Source: Geothrix fermentans DSM 14018
Lineage (GTDB): Bacteria; Acidobacteriota; Holophagae; Holophagales; Holophagaceae
Direction of reading: 5' to 3'
DNA: 64,000 bases
NCBI RefSeq assembly: GCF_000428885.1
Contig: NZ_AUAU01000012.1
Coordinates: 1-64,000, forward strand
Shown here: positions 56,497 to 64,000 of the stretch, one piece after another
Position numbering within the stretch: position 1 is the stretch's first letter
How the letters are laid out: each line of letters opens with the position of its first letter
Notes under the pieces: model-generated
What the model was told of the DNA's origin: nothing
Databases searched by the model: none
The model's input: only the letters and a program-made list of their open reading frames with translations
Position numbers and translations under genes: made by a program

Positions 56497-57927
56497 ATGC
56501 GCCCCGCCCTGCTGCTTGCTGTCCTGCCCTCGCTTCTGGTCGCCCAGGAGTCCGTCACCACGCTCAAGGACCAGAAGGCCCTGGCAGTGACGATCTACAA
56601 CGACAACCTGGCCCTGGTGAAGGACAGCCGGGAGGTGCGGCTGCCGAAGGGTGAGTCGCGCCTGGCCTTCCAGGAGGTGTCGGCCCAGATCCGGCCGGAG
56701 ACGGCGCTGCTGCGGAACCTCACCCATCCCAGGGACTTCTGGGTGGCCGAGCAGAACTTCGACTTCGACCTGCTCACGCCCCAGAAGCTGCTGGAGAAGT
56801 ATGTGGGCGAGAAGGTGACGGTGGTGCGCAGCGTCCCGAACGAGTCGGGCGCCGGGGCCAAGGAGGTCCGGGAGGAGGCCACGGTGCTGGCCACCAACAA
56901 CGGCACCGTCCTCCAGTTCGCGGACCGCATCGAGACCAGCGTCCCCGGGCGGATCATCTTCCCCAGGGTGCCCGGCAACCTGCGGGCCCGGCCCACCCTG
57001 GTGATCAGCCTCAACAGCGGCGCCGACCGGGAGCAGAAGCTGGAGCTGAGCTACCTCACGGGCGGCCTCTCCTGGCGGGCCGACTATGTCGCCAACCTGG
57101 CCCCCGACGAGAAGACCCTCGACCTCAGCGGCTGGGTGACCCTCACCAACCAGAGCGGCGCCGCCTATCCCAACGCCACCCTGCAGTTGGTGGCGGGAGA
57201 TGTGAACCGGGTGCAGCCGCGGGCGGAGCGTGTCTATGCTTTTGACGGATTGGCGGCCAAAGCCGCCCCGGCCCCCCCGAAGATGGCCGAGGAGAGCCTC
57301 TTCGAATACCACCTCTACACCCTGGACCGCCCCACCACCCTGGCCGTGAACCAGACCAAGCAGGTGGCCCTGCTCAGCGCCAGCGCCGTGCCCGTGCGCA
57401 AGGAGTACCTGCTCCGGGGCCAGTCCTACTACTACTCCGGCAGCTACGGCGACCTGGGCGACAAGCAGAAGGTGGGCGTCTTCGTGGAGTTCGACAACAA
57501 GGAGGCCAGCCGCCTGGGCATGCCGCTGCCCAAGGGCATCATCCGCGTCTACAAGCGCGACAGCGAGGGCCGCGCCCAGTTCGTGGGCGAGGACAACATT
57601 GACCACACCCCGAAGAACGAGTTGGTGCGCCTGAAGCTGGGCGACGCCTTCGACATCACCGCCCGGCGCAAGCAGACGGACTACAAGAGCCTCGGGAAAC
57701 AGGGGAAGTTCGGCTTCGTCCACGAATCCGCCTTCGAGATCGAGCTGAAGAACGCGAAGAAGGAGCCCGTCACCCTCACCGTGCTGGAGCCCATGCCCGG
57801 CGACTGGGAGGTGCTCCAGAGCAGCCACCCCTGCACCAAGGCCGCCGCCGGCACCGGCAAGTTCCAGGTCGCCGTCCCCGCCGAAGGCAAGACCACGCTG
57901 ACCTACCGCGTGAGGGTGAGGTGGTAG
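56497..57927 (+). CDS. Secreted DUF4139 protein
   Basis: The 476-aa product has a signal peptide (MRPALLLAVLPSLLVAQ) and the DUF4139 layout. A beta-rich N-terminal region (ALAVTIYNDNLALVKDSREVRLPKG) is followed by the DUF4139 core (LELSYLTGGLSWRADYVANL, LSGWVTLTNQSGAAYPNATLQLVAGDV, KYLLRGQ-like KEYLLRGQSYYY) and C-terminal EIELKNAKKEPVTLTVLEPMPGDW. The function of this family is unknown. The start at 56497 has GGAGG 5 bases upstream. Confidence 0.9.
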   Translation: MRPALLLAVLPSLLVAQESVTTLKDQKALAVTIYNDNLALVKDSREVRLPKGESRLAFQEVSAQIRPETALLRNLTHPRDFWVAEQNFDFDLLTPQKLLEKYVGEKVTVVRSVPNESGAGAKEVREEATVLATNNGTVLQFADRIETSVPGRIIFPRVPGNLRARPTLVISLNSGADREQKLELSYLTGGLSWRADYVANLAPDEKTLDLSGWVTLTNQSGAAYPNATLQLVAGDVNRVQPRAERVYAFDGLAAKAAPAPPKMAEESLFEYHLYTLDRPTTLAVNQTKQVALLSASAVPVRKEYLLRGQSYYYSGSYGDLGDKQKVGVFVEFDNKEASRLGMPLPKGIIRVYKRDSEGRAQFVGEDNIDHTPKNELVRLKLGDAFDITARRKQTDYKSLGKQGKFGFVHESAFEIELKNAKKEPVTLTVLEPMPGDWEVLQSSHPCTKAAAGTGKFQVAVPAEGKTTLTYRVRVRW

Positions 57928-57930
57928 GGG

Positions 57931-58032
57931 CAGTCTTCAGGTATCAGTCTTCAGTCTTCAGTAATGGCACCCAGGGGCGGCCTTCGGCCGCTCCTGGGCT
58001 ACTGAGGACTGAGGACTGAGGACTGAAGACTG
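57931..58032. repeat. Inverted short-repeat element D with central GC hairpin
   Basis: Left arm 57931-57963 is built of CAGTCTT heptads; right arm 58000-58032 of ACTGAGG/ACTGAAG heptads, its reverse complement. Between them is a strong hairpin (about 57970-57999, CCCAGGGGCGGCC/GGCCGCTCCTGGG). It fills the gap between the DUF4139 gene and the DUF58 gene. Confidence 0.9.
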
Positions 58033-58047
58033 CCATACTGACCCTCC

Positions 58048-58812
58048 ATGCCCCTCCCCGCCCGCTTCCTCGCCCGCCTGCGTCGTCTGCCCCTGCGCCT
58101 GCGGGGGCGGCTGGGCGGGGGGACCGAGGGACTGCACCCCTCGAAGCTGAAGGGCGCGGGCCTCACCTTCGTGGAGAATCGGCCCTACGTGCCGGGGGAT
58201 GATCCCCGCTTCATCAACTGGCCCCTCACCGCCCGCACGGGCGAGCCGATCATGAAGCGCTTCGAGAGCAGCCGGGACCTGGTGCTCTGGCTGGTGGTGG
58301 ATCCCTCGCCCTCCATGTTCCTGGGCGACCCCGTCTCACCCCTGCGCTGGGCCCTGGAGCTCTGCGGCGCCGCCTTCGCCACCCTCCAGGCCACGGGCGA
58401 CCGCCTGGGCCTCATCGTGCCCGGCGACGGGCGCACCCCGGCCCTGCGCATCGCGCCCAAGCGGGGCCGCATCCACGGCCTGCGCATCCTGGAGACCTTG
58501 GCCGAGCGCGGCCCGTCCATCCCCACGGAGGCCGCCTGGCGCGAAGCCCTGGGCCACTGGGGCGAGCACGGCAAGGGGCACCGCCTCTGGCTCTTCAGCA
58601 ACGGCGCGGGCCTGCAGGGCCTGGCGCCCCTGCTGAAGCCCCTGGCCACGCGGCACCGGCTGGTCTGGTTCCAACCGGAGACGCCCGGCGGGCCCAAGGC
58701 CCCGGCCTGGCCCGATCCGGGCTTCTCCCCCGCCATCGAGCGGCAGCGCTGGGACCTCCTGGAGGATCCCATCGTGAAGCTGAACGCCTGGCTGCGGGCG
58801 GGGGGGGCGTGA
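58048..58812 (+). CDS. DUF58 (vWA-like) protein, Bat operon
   Basis: The 254-aa product has the DUF58 core G-D-P-R-x-I-x-W (YVPGDDPRFINWPLTAR, about 48-64) followed by the vWA-like strand LVLWLVVDPSPSM. The MIDAS serines are degenerate (DPSPS). DUF58 proteins usually act with a MoxR AAA ATPase on envelope substrates; no MoxR gene is in the window. It is the first of four overlapping genes. Confidence 0.88.
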   Translation: MPLPARFLARLRRLPLRLRGRLGGGTEGLHPSKLKGAGLTFVENRPYVPGDDPRFINWPLTARTGEPIMKRFESSRDLVLWLVVDPSPSMFLGDPVSPLRWALELCGAAFATLQATGDRLGLIVPGDGRTPALRIAPKRGRIHGLRILETLAERGPSIPTEAAWREALGHWGEHGKGHRLWLFSNGAGLQGLAPLLKPLATRHRLVWFQPETPGGPKAPAWPDPGFSPAIERQRWDLLEDPIVKLNAWLRAGGA

Positions 58813-59648
58813 TGGGTGGTGAGGGTTCCATCCATCCATCGTTCTTGCTCGGAATCCGCTTGCGGATTCCGAGCAGAGGGAAGGCGGCGCTATGGGTGGC
58901 GGCGAGTCTGGTGGCTTCCGCCGCGCCGGCCTGGAAGGCGCCGGGGCAGCTGAGGCTCGGGGAGCTGGAGACGCTGGAGCTGCGAGAGGAGGACCCCGGG
59001 GCGCCGGCACCGCCGCGGCCCACGGTGGAGGATCGCCTCGGCCCCCTGCGCCTGCGCTCCATGGAGCCCCTGCCGGACGGGCGGGGCTGGCGCTTCCAGG
59101 TGCAGGCCCTGGAGCCGGGCCCCGCCGTGATCCCCGCCCTGGACCTGGGCAACGGCCAGCGGACGCCTGAGCTGCGGCTGGAGGTGCCGCGCACCATCCC
59201 CTTCGGCGGCCCCTGGGTGGGCTTCGGCGGCGGGAATGACGACCGCCTGCCCGCCATCCCCTTCCCCTGGGCTTGGGCCAGCCTCCTGCTGCTGCCGCCC
59301 CTCGGGCTGGCGGTCTGGATCCTCCGCCGCTGGCAGAAGGGCTCGGGCAAGCGCCGCCTGCACCACGCCGTCCACGCCTTCCGCCGGCACTGGCCTCCGG
59401 CCCGGCGCGACCGCGCCGCCCTCGACGCCGCCCACGCCCTGGGCCGCGACCTGCTGGCCGCGCGCTTCGGCGAGGAGGCCCGGGCCTGGGGGCCCGCGGA
59501 GTTCCAGTCCCGCAACCTCGATCCCTGGGACCAGTGGACCAAGAGCCTGGACGCGGCCCGCTTCGGCCGGACGGAACCGCCCTTCCCGGCCCCGGAGCCG
59601 CTGGTGGCTGCCCTGGACGCCCGTGGCGACCGGAGGGGGGACGCGTGA
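58809..59648 (+). CDS. BatD-like/DUF4381-type membrane protein
   Basis: The 279-aa product has an N-terminal hydrophobic stretch (WVAASLVASAAPA), a beta-rich outer region with RLRSMEPLPDGRGWRFQVQALEPG, one transmembrane helix (WAWASLLLLPPLGLAVWILRR, about 153-172) and a basic helical cytoplasmic tail. Position between DUF58 and BatA and this layout fit the DUF4381/BatD slot in the Bat cluster; sequence similarity to BatD proper is not obvious. The GTG or ATG at 58809/58812 overlaps the upstream stop. Confidence 0.68.
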   Translation: MMGGEGSIHPSFLLGIRLRIPSRGKAALWVAASLVASAAPAWKAPGQLRLGELETLELREEDPGAPAPPRPTVEDRLGPLRLRSMEPLPDGRGWRFQVQALEPGPAVIPALDLGNGQRTPELRLEVPRTIPFGGPWVGFGGGNDDRLPAIPFPWAWASLLLLPPLGLAVWILRRWQKGSGKRRLHHAVHAFRRHWPPARRDRAALDAAHALGRDLLAARFGEEARAWGPAEFQSRNLDPWDQWTKSLDAARFGRTEPPFPAPEPLVAALDARGDRRGDA

Positions 59649-60601
59649 TCGCCCTGCGCCATCCCCTCCTGCTGCTGGTGGCCGTGCCCCTGCTGATCTG
59701 GGCCTGGCGGGTGGTCTACCGCTGGGGCATCCCCTCCTCGCGCCCGTCCAGCGCCCTGGCGCGCCTCAGCTCCCACTGGCTGCCGCCGGTGCTGGCCCTG
59801 GCCCTGGGGCTGGCCGCGGCGGGCCCCGAGTGGCGCCGCCCCGTGCGGGGCGAGGCCCCCGTGGTGGACTTCGCCGTGGTGCTGGACGGCAGCAGCAGCA
59901 TGAAGATCCTCGACCGGCCCGACGAGGACCGCTGGCACGCGGCCCGCCGCACCCTGGCCCAGTTCGTCCAGCGCCGGCCCGACGACCGCTTCGCCCTCAT
60001 CCTCTTCAGCGCCCACCCGGTGACGCTCAGCCCCCTCACCGCCGACCACACGCGCCTGCTCCGCATGCTGGCCCGCCTCGACCTGGACAGCCGCGACGAC
60101 GGCACCGCCATCGGCTCGGCCCTCATGACCGCTGTGCGGCGCCTGGAGGAGAGCCCCGCCCGCAGCCGCGTGATCCTGCTCCTTACGGACGGCGTGCAGA
60201 ACCGCGGCCGCGTCACGCCCCAGGAGGCCGCAGAGGAGGCCCACCGCAACGGCATCCGCATCCACGCCGTGGCCATGGGCGCCGAGGGGGAGAGCCTGGT
60301 GCCCCTGGAGGGCGGCGGCTTCGCCCGCCTCCGCGTGGAAGTGGACCACGCCACCCTCCAGCAGGTGGCCCACCTCACCGGCGGCGAGTCCTTCAGCGCC
60401 GAGGATCCCGGCGGCCTGGCCCGCAGCCTCGCTGCCGTGGACCAGCTGGAGAAGACGCTCCTGCCCGTGGACCAGCCCACGGAAGGCGAGCCACTGGCCC
60501 GCTGGTGCCTCCTGGCCGCCGCCCTGCTGGCCCTGCCCCTGGCCGCGGACCTCGCTTTCAAGCGCGGCAGGCCCCGGCCCGCCTGGGTGGAGGGACCATG
60601 A
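59645..60601 (+). CDS. BatA-like vWA membrane protein
   Basis: The 318-aa product has membrane helices at about 5-22, 45-60 and near the C-terminus (LLAAALLALPLAAD), with a vWA domain between. The metal-ion site D-x-S-x-S is complete (VVLDGSSSM, about 79-87), followed by DDGTAIGSAL and LLLTDGVQN. GTG start overlaps the previous stop; its own stop overlaps the next ATG. Bat proteins help tolerance of oxygen or envelope stress (family knowledge). Confidence 0.88.
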   Translation: MIALRHPLLLLVAVPLLIWAWRVVYRWGIPSSRPSSALARLSSHWLPPVLALALGLAAAGPEWRRPVRGEAPVVDFAVVLDGSSSMKILDRPDEDRWHAARRTLAQFVQRRPDDRFALILFSAHPVTLSPLTADHTRLLRMLARLDLDSRDDGTAIGSALMTAVRRLEESPARSRVILLLTDGVQNRGRVTPQEAAEEAHRNGIRIHAVAMGAEGESLVPLEGGGFARLRVEVDHATLQQVAHLTGGESFSAEDPGGLARSLAAVDQLEKTLLPVDQPTEGEPLARWCLLAAALLALPLAADLAFKRGRPRPAWVEGP

Positions 60602-62121
60602 ACCTGCCCTTCACCCATCCCTGGCTGCTGGCGCCCTTCGGGGCGGCGGCGGCCGTGGCCCTCGCCCTCGCCCTGCGGGCCCACCTGCGGCCCGGGCTGG
60701 GCGTGCAGGTGGTGGGCCAGCGCCCGCTCTGGCAGGGCCTGGGCATGGCGCTCATGCTGGCGGGCCTGGGGCTCGGCCTAGCGGAGCCCCGCTGGGGCCT
60801 GCCGGAGTTCCCGCGGCTCACGGTCCATGTGGTGCTGGACGCCAGCCGCTCCATGAGCGTGCCAGACGCGGGTGGCCGCTCGCGCTGGGATGCGGCCGTG
60901 GCGGCCCTGGACCGCATCTGGTCCCAGCCCCAGGCGGGCCTCCGCTGGGGATTGGACCTGCTCACCGGCGACGACATCCCCCTCCAGCCCCCGGGCGAGG
61001 ACCGCACCCTCCTGCGGGAGGCCCTGCGCGCCGTGACTCCCGGCGAAGTGGGATCCCCGGGCACGAGCCTGGGCCGGGGCCTCCCCCAGGTGGCCGCCCA
61101 GGCGGACCGCGATGCGCCTGCCGTGATCCTGCTGCTGAGCGATGGGGAGGAGACCTGGGAGGCCCCGGAGGCCGCCCTGGACCGCGCGATCGAGACCCTG
61201 AAGAAGGCGAAGCTCCCGGTCTGCGTGCTGGCCTTCGGAGACGGCCAGCCCCACACGGTGCCGGCCCGGCCCGCGTCTCAGGACCAGCCTCCCGCCCAAC
61301 CACCATCCTCGCCGGAGCCGGCCGTGAGCACGGCCCACCTGGACTTCCTGGCCCGGCTGGCCCAGGCCACCGGGGGCCAGGTGTTCACGGACGGCGAGAC
61401 CGCCGCCGCGGGCCTCCAGGCCCTGGCCGCCGGCAAACTGCCCCTGCCCGCCCAGCGCTCCCTCCAGCCGGCGCATCCCGAGGTGGGCGCCTGGCTGGCC
61501 CTGGCGGGCCTGGCCCTCTGGCTGGCCTTCGCCGGCAAGCCCATGGCCCGCTGGCGGCCGGCCCTGCTCCTGCTGCTGGCCCTGGCCGCCCCGCTGCGCT
61601 CCCAGAGCCGCCCCTGGGCGCCGCCGAGCGTGAAGGCCTGGCTGGCCCAGCGGGCCCTGGAGGATGGGGATCTGCCCGGCGCCCGCCGCTGGCGGCCCGG
61701 CGATGCCAAGCCCAACCATGTGCTCCTGGCTGCGCAGATCGACCTGCGGACGGGATTCCCCGAGGACGCCCTCAAGACCCTCTCGCCCCTGGTGGGCCAG
61801 GGCACGCCCCGCCCGGTCCCCGCCTGGCGCGCCCCGGCCCTGCTGCTGGCCGCCCGGGCCCACCTGGAGGCCCAGAGGCCCGCGGAAGCCCGGGCCCTGC
61901 TGGAGCGCCTGCTGCTGGAGCAGCCCGGCCAGCGGGACGCCATCCACGACCTCCAGACCCTGGTGAAGGACGCCGCGCCGCCTCCCCCGCCGGATCCGAA
62001 GAAGCCTCCGCCGCCGCCCCCGCCCCGCCCCAGCATGGGCGCCCAGCAGGACGAGCTGGAGGGCCTCAAGCAGCGCCTGCCCAAGCCGCCGAAGACACCG
62101 GCGGGCGTGAAGGATCTTTAG
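60598..62121 (+). CDS. BatB-like vWA protein fused to a TPR-type (BatC-like) tail
   Basis: A 507-aa protein. The N-terminal 300 residues are BatB-like: membrane helices, vWA metal site VVLDASRSM (about 79-87), GTSLGRGL and LLLSDGEETW. A helix (WLALAGLALWLAF) follows, then a second hydrophobic segment (LLLLLALAAPL). A 150-residue part follows with TPR-like helices (LAAQIDLRTGFPEDALKTLSPL; LAARAHLEAQRPAEARALLERLL) and a Pro-rich segment. BatB and BatC are usually separate genes; here they look fused. Confidence 0.82.
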   Translation: MNLPFTHPWLLAPFGAAAAVALALALRAHLRPGLGVQVVGQRPLWQGLGMALMLAGLGLGLAEPRWGLPEFPRLTVHVVLDASRSMSVPDAGGRSRWDAAVAALDRIWSQPQAGLRWGLDLLTGDDIPLQPPGEDRTLLREALRAVTPGEVGSPGTSLGRGLPQVAAQADRDAPAVILLLSDGEETWEAPEAALDRAIETLKKAKLPVCVLAFGDGQPHTVPARPASQDQPPAQPPSSPEPAVSTAHLDFLARLAQATGGQVFTDGETAAAGLQALAAGKLPLPAQRSLQPAHPEVGAWLALAGLALWLAFAGKPMARWRPALLLLLALAAPLRSQSRPWAPPSVKAWLAQRALEDGDLPGARRWRPGDAKPNHVLLAAQIDLRTGFPEDALKTLSPLVGQGTPRPVPAWRAPALLLAARAHLEAQRPAEARALLERLLLEQPGQRDAIHDLQTLVKDAAPPPPPDPKKPPPPPPPRPSMGAQQDELEGLKQRLPKPPKTPAGVKDL

Positions 62122-62122
62122 G

Positions 62123-62219
62123 GGCTGTCAGCTCTCAGCTATCAGCTATCAGCTAAAGAAACGGCGGCCCGGAGGCCGCCGTGCTTTGACTGAGAGCTGA
62201 CAGCCGATAGCCAAAAGCT
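62123..62219. repeat. Inverted short-repeat element E with central GC hairpin
   Basis: Left arm 62123-62155 has CAGCTAT/CAGCTCT heptads; right arm 62187-62219 contains the reverse complement TGAGAGCTGACAGCC. A hairpin ACGGCGGCC/GGCCGCCGT lies between (62161-62182) and can act as a terminator for the Bat operon and the convergent thioredoxin gene. Confidence 0.88.
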
Positions 62220-62625
62220 ACTTCTGCCCCAGCCAGGCCGCGAACTCGGCGCCGGTGCGGAAGGCGCCCACCTGGCGGCGGACCTCCTTGCCATCGGCGT
62301 CCAGGACCACCATGGTGGGATAGGCTTCGAGGCCGAACTTCTCGGCCAGCTTCTTCCCCTCGGCCAGCGGCGTCCGGTCGCGCTTCTCCACCAGGGCGGA
62401 GAAGGGCACCACCTTGGCCAGGGCGGCCTGGCCCTCGGCGCTGGGGAAGACGTTCTTCTGCAGGTACTGGCAGGGCGGGCACCACTCGGTCCAGAGGTCC
62501 ATGAAGATGATCTTCTTCTCGGCCTTGGCGCGCTTGAGCGCGGTCTGGTAGTCGTGCTCCCACTTCACGGGTCCCTGGGCCACCAGGGGCGCGGCGATGA
62601 GCAGGACGGCGGCAAGGGCTTTCAT
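62218..62625 (-). CDS. Thioredoxin-like periplasmic protein
   Basis: The 135-aa product has a signal peptide (MKALAAVLLIAAPLVAQ) and a thioredoxin fold with active site WCPPC (C49, C52), cis-Pro in EAYPTMVVLDADG and a helix QYLQKNVFPSAEG. It is the thioredoxin_7/DUF255-like short type. It should reduce or oxidise disulfides in the periplasm; partners are unknown. The start at 62625 is placed by the signal peptide and GGAG upstream. Confidence 0.88.
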   Translation of the reverse strand: MKALAAVLLIAAPLVAQGPVKWEHDYQTALKRAKAEKKIIFMDLWTEWCPPCQYLQKNVFPSAEGQAALAKVVPFSALVEKRDRTPLAEGKKLAEKFGLEAYPTMVVLDADGKEVRRQVGAFRTGAEFAAWLGQK

Positions 62626-62793
62626 GCTGGAACTCCGGAAAAGGGGCGGACTGACCGCACATGGAATTGGATGGAGGCGGGCGGGCTTCCGTTCCATCTT
62701 CCAGGATAACCGGGCTAATCCGCCGGGTCCGAGGCCCGTAATCCCTGGTGAATCGGCGAGTGCCGAACCCCTTTCCTTCCAAGGAGGCCGCCC

Positions 62794-63141
62794 ATGCGCG
62801 CCGTCATGATCCCGCTGGCCCTGGCGGCCAGCCTCAGCCTTCCTCTGGCCGCGCAGACCGCGCGGTTCATCAAGGTGGACATCGTCTCCAAATCCTTCCA
62901 CCACCATGCCAGGCAGAAGGGCGTGGACGGCCCCAACGAGGTCCATGTCCGCATGCCCATCACCCTGGCCAACGGCATCCTCGACATGGCCGGCGAGGGC
63001 GAGATCAAGATCAACGGGGAAACCAAGAAGGGCATGAAGCCCGAGCAGCTCCAGAAGCTCCTCTCCAGCGCCAAGCCTGGGGACCTGCTCCTGGAAGTCA
63101 CCACGGACAAGGGCGATCACATCCGAGTCACCGTCGAGTAG
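62794..63141 (+). CDS. Hypothetical small secreted protein
   Basis: A 115-aa product with a signal peptide (MIPLALAASLSLPLAAQ) and a beta-rich body of alternating charged residues (VHVRMPITLANGILDMAGEGEIKINGETKKG). I do not recognise a family. AAGGAGG lies before the ATG and a strong terminator follows. The body resembles envelope-stress or inhibitor-like small proteins, but this is only an impression. Confidence 0.72.
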   Translation: MRAVMIPLALAASLSLPLAAQTARFIKVDIVSKSFHHHARQKGVDGPNEVHVRMPITLANGILDMAGEGEIKINGETKKGMKPEQLQKLLSSAKPGDLLLEVTTDKGDHIRVTVE

Positions 63142-63166
63142 CCGGGAGCCCCTCCGCGCGCACCAC

Positions 63167-63191
63167 AAGCCCCGCCCCGGCGGGGCTTTTT
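63167..63191 (+). terminator. Rho-independent terminator
   Basis: AAGCCCCGC/GCGGGGCTT stem with CCCG loop followed by TTTTT, 26 bp after the small secreted protein. Confidence 0.88.
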
Positions 63192-63212
63192 GATGGACGA
63201 TCACGCCGCGCC

Positions 63213-63251
63213 ACTGAAGACTGAGGACTGAAGACTGAAGACTGAGGACTG
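63213..63251. repeat. Short-repeat array F (single arm)
   Basis: Five and a half heptads of ACTGAAG/ACTGAGG in tandem, the same unit as the right arm of element D. No matching inverted arm is present, and it ends 5 bp before the ATG of the duplicated thioesterase fragment. Confidence 0.88.
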
Positions 63252-63256
63252 CCCCC

Positions 63257-63400
63257 ATGGAATCGCTGACCGAACTCCGGGTGCGCTACGCCGAGACCGA
63301 TGCCATGGGCATCGTGCACCACGGGGCCCCGTCCGCGACCGCAAGCGCAGCGCAGCGGGAGCGGGAGGGCAGCGCGGGGCGCTGTCCGATATGGGGGTAG
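63257..63400 (+). pseudogene. Thioesterase 5' fragment (duplicated)
   Basis: The first 22 codons repeat the start of the thioesterase at 63424 (offset 167, 63257-63321 nearly identical). Two differences in this stretch, and the next His codon (CAC/CAT), are all synonymous. The reading frame then leaves the family after HH and ends in an unrelated TAG at 63400, so the product would be a 47-residue stub. The segment between the copies (about 63325-63420) is GC-rich and has no recognised feature. Confidence 0.85.
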
Positions 63401-63423
63401 TCAGAGTGGTGGATAATCCAACC

Positions 63424-63816
63424 ATGGAATCTCTGACCGAACTCCGGGTGCGCTACGCCGAGACGGATGCCATGGGCATCGTGCACCATGCGACCTACCC
63501 GGTGTGGATGGAGCTGGGGCGCAGCGACTTCCTGCGGGAGCTGGGCCAGAGCTACGCGGACTGGGAGGCCCGGGGCGTGCGCCTGGTGGTCAACGAGATC
63601 CGTGTGCGCTTCCGCGCCCCGGCCCGCTACGACGAGCTGGTGCAGGTGAAGACCTTCCTCCAGGAGACCGGCCGCCGCCGCATGGTGTTCGGCTACCGCA
63701 TCGAGCGGGAGGGCACCCTCCTGGCCGAGGGGGAGAGCATCCACCTGGTGGCGGGGTCCGACAACCGCGCCCGGGTGCTGCCGGACGACCTCCTGGCCCT
63801 GGTTCAGGGCCGCTGA
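63424..63816 (+). CDS. YbgC-like acyl-CoA thioesterase (4-hydroxybenzoyl-CoA thioesterase family)
   Basis: A single-hotdog enzyme of 130 aa. The motif RVRYAETDAMGIVHHATYPVWMELGRSDFLRELG (about 8-41) contains the YbgC catalytic Asp in ETDAMG and the His/Tyr pair. These enzymes hydrolyse acyl-CoAs; in many bacteria they are linked to the Tol-Pal region, which is not seen here. The start at 63424 is the second ATG in frame and gives the family N-terminus. Its end overlaps the convergent partial gene by 13 bp. Confidence 0.92.
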   Translation: MESLTELRVRYAETDAMGIVHHATYPVWMELGRSDFLRELGQSYADWEARGVRLVVNEIRVRFRAPARYDELVQVKTFLQETGRRRMVFGYRIEREGTLLAEGESIHLVAGSDNRARVLPDDLLALVQGR

Positions 63817-64000
63817 GCCGTCTCCGGGCACAGGCAGGTGGACATCAGGGCCGCCAGGGCGTCCATGACCCGCCGCCGGCTCTCGCTGAAGGCGTCCGTC
63901 TGGAAGCTCTGGAAGCTCACGAGCCCCAGGGGCCGCGCCCCGCGCCCCAGGGGCACGCCGTACCAGGAGTGCGGGATGAGTCCCGTGGCCTGTTCGGCCG
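63804..64000 (-). CDS. GAF-domain protein, C-terminal part (runs off the window)
   Basis: Only the last 64 residues are in the window. They match the end of a GAF domain: SWYGVPLGRGARPLGLVSFQS, then FSESRRRVMDALAALM. The stop is TGA at 63804-63806. The frame is open to the edge with no break, so the upstream part lies beyond the window; whether it is a regulator or kinase cannot be seen. Confidence 0.72.
   Translation of the reverse strand, partial: AEQATGLIPHSWYGVPLGRGARPLGLVSFQSFQTDAFSESRRRVMDALAALMSTCLCPETAQRP

Noticed and set aside
59236-62121. 961-aa plus-strand open frame covering two Bat genes
   Set aside because: Its first 454 codons read the BatA gene in the wrong frame. Only the part from 60598 is the BatB-like protein.

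Overview
This window is high-GC bacterial chromosome from a Gram-negative lineage. The lptE gene, a TonB/Oar-type outer-membrane receptor, type IV pilus minor pilins and the gene content together suggest an acidobacterium of the Holophagae (Geothrix/Holophaga-like). That placement is an inference; a 16S search would settle it. No phage, transposase, CRISPR array or plasmid gene was seen, so most of the window reads as core chromosome.

Layout. (1) 1-5.3 kb: a complete minus-strand rRNA operon, 16S - tRNA-Ile(GAU) - tRNA-Ala(UGC) - 23S - 5S, with clear processing stems around 16S and 23S. (2) 5.6-18.1 kb: housekeeping genes, namely trmFO, prmC, two-subunit class I fumarase, holA-lptE-hpt, an ECF sigma/anti-sigma/Spy-like cassette, RNase J and rsmA. 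(3) 18.2-26.5 kb: a five-gene minor pilin operon (FimT/PilV/PilW/PilX/PilY1). (4) 26.5-43.7 kb: priA, tsaD-gatC, a large Oar-like receptor, anmK, a TgpA-like transglutaminase, an SPFH protein, uvrC and scpA. (5) 43.7-46.7 kb: a secreted two-domain protein, a PilZ protein, a LuxR-type regulator and lipA. (6) 46.8-51.3 kb: a four-gene minus-strand operon with a ferredoxin-like Fe-S protein, an NrfD-type membrane protein, a sensor kinase carrying haem-attachment motifs, and a membrane-anchored response regulator fused to a GcvH-like domain. (7) 51.7-54.3 kb: groES-groEL under a perfect CIRCE operator, with a 350-bp tandem duplication of the groEL 3' end. (8) 54.4-64 kb: cdsZ-yggS, a DUF4139 protein, a Bat (aerotolerance) operon, a thioredoxin-like protein and a YbgC-like thioesterase whose 5' end is duplicated.

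The most notable items are these. The redox/two-component operon has no catalytic subunit, and its GcvH-like domain lacks the lipoyl lysine although lipA lies next to it. Two partial gene duplications (groEL 3' end and thioesterase 5' end) differ from the intact copies only at synonymous sites. Six intergenic elements, all in the last 10 kb, are built of short tandem units (7-9 bp), usually arranged as inverted arms around a hairpin; one lies inside the groES-groEL operon.
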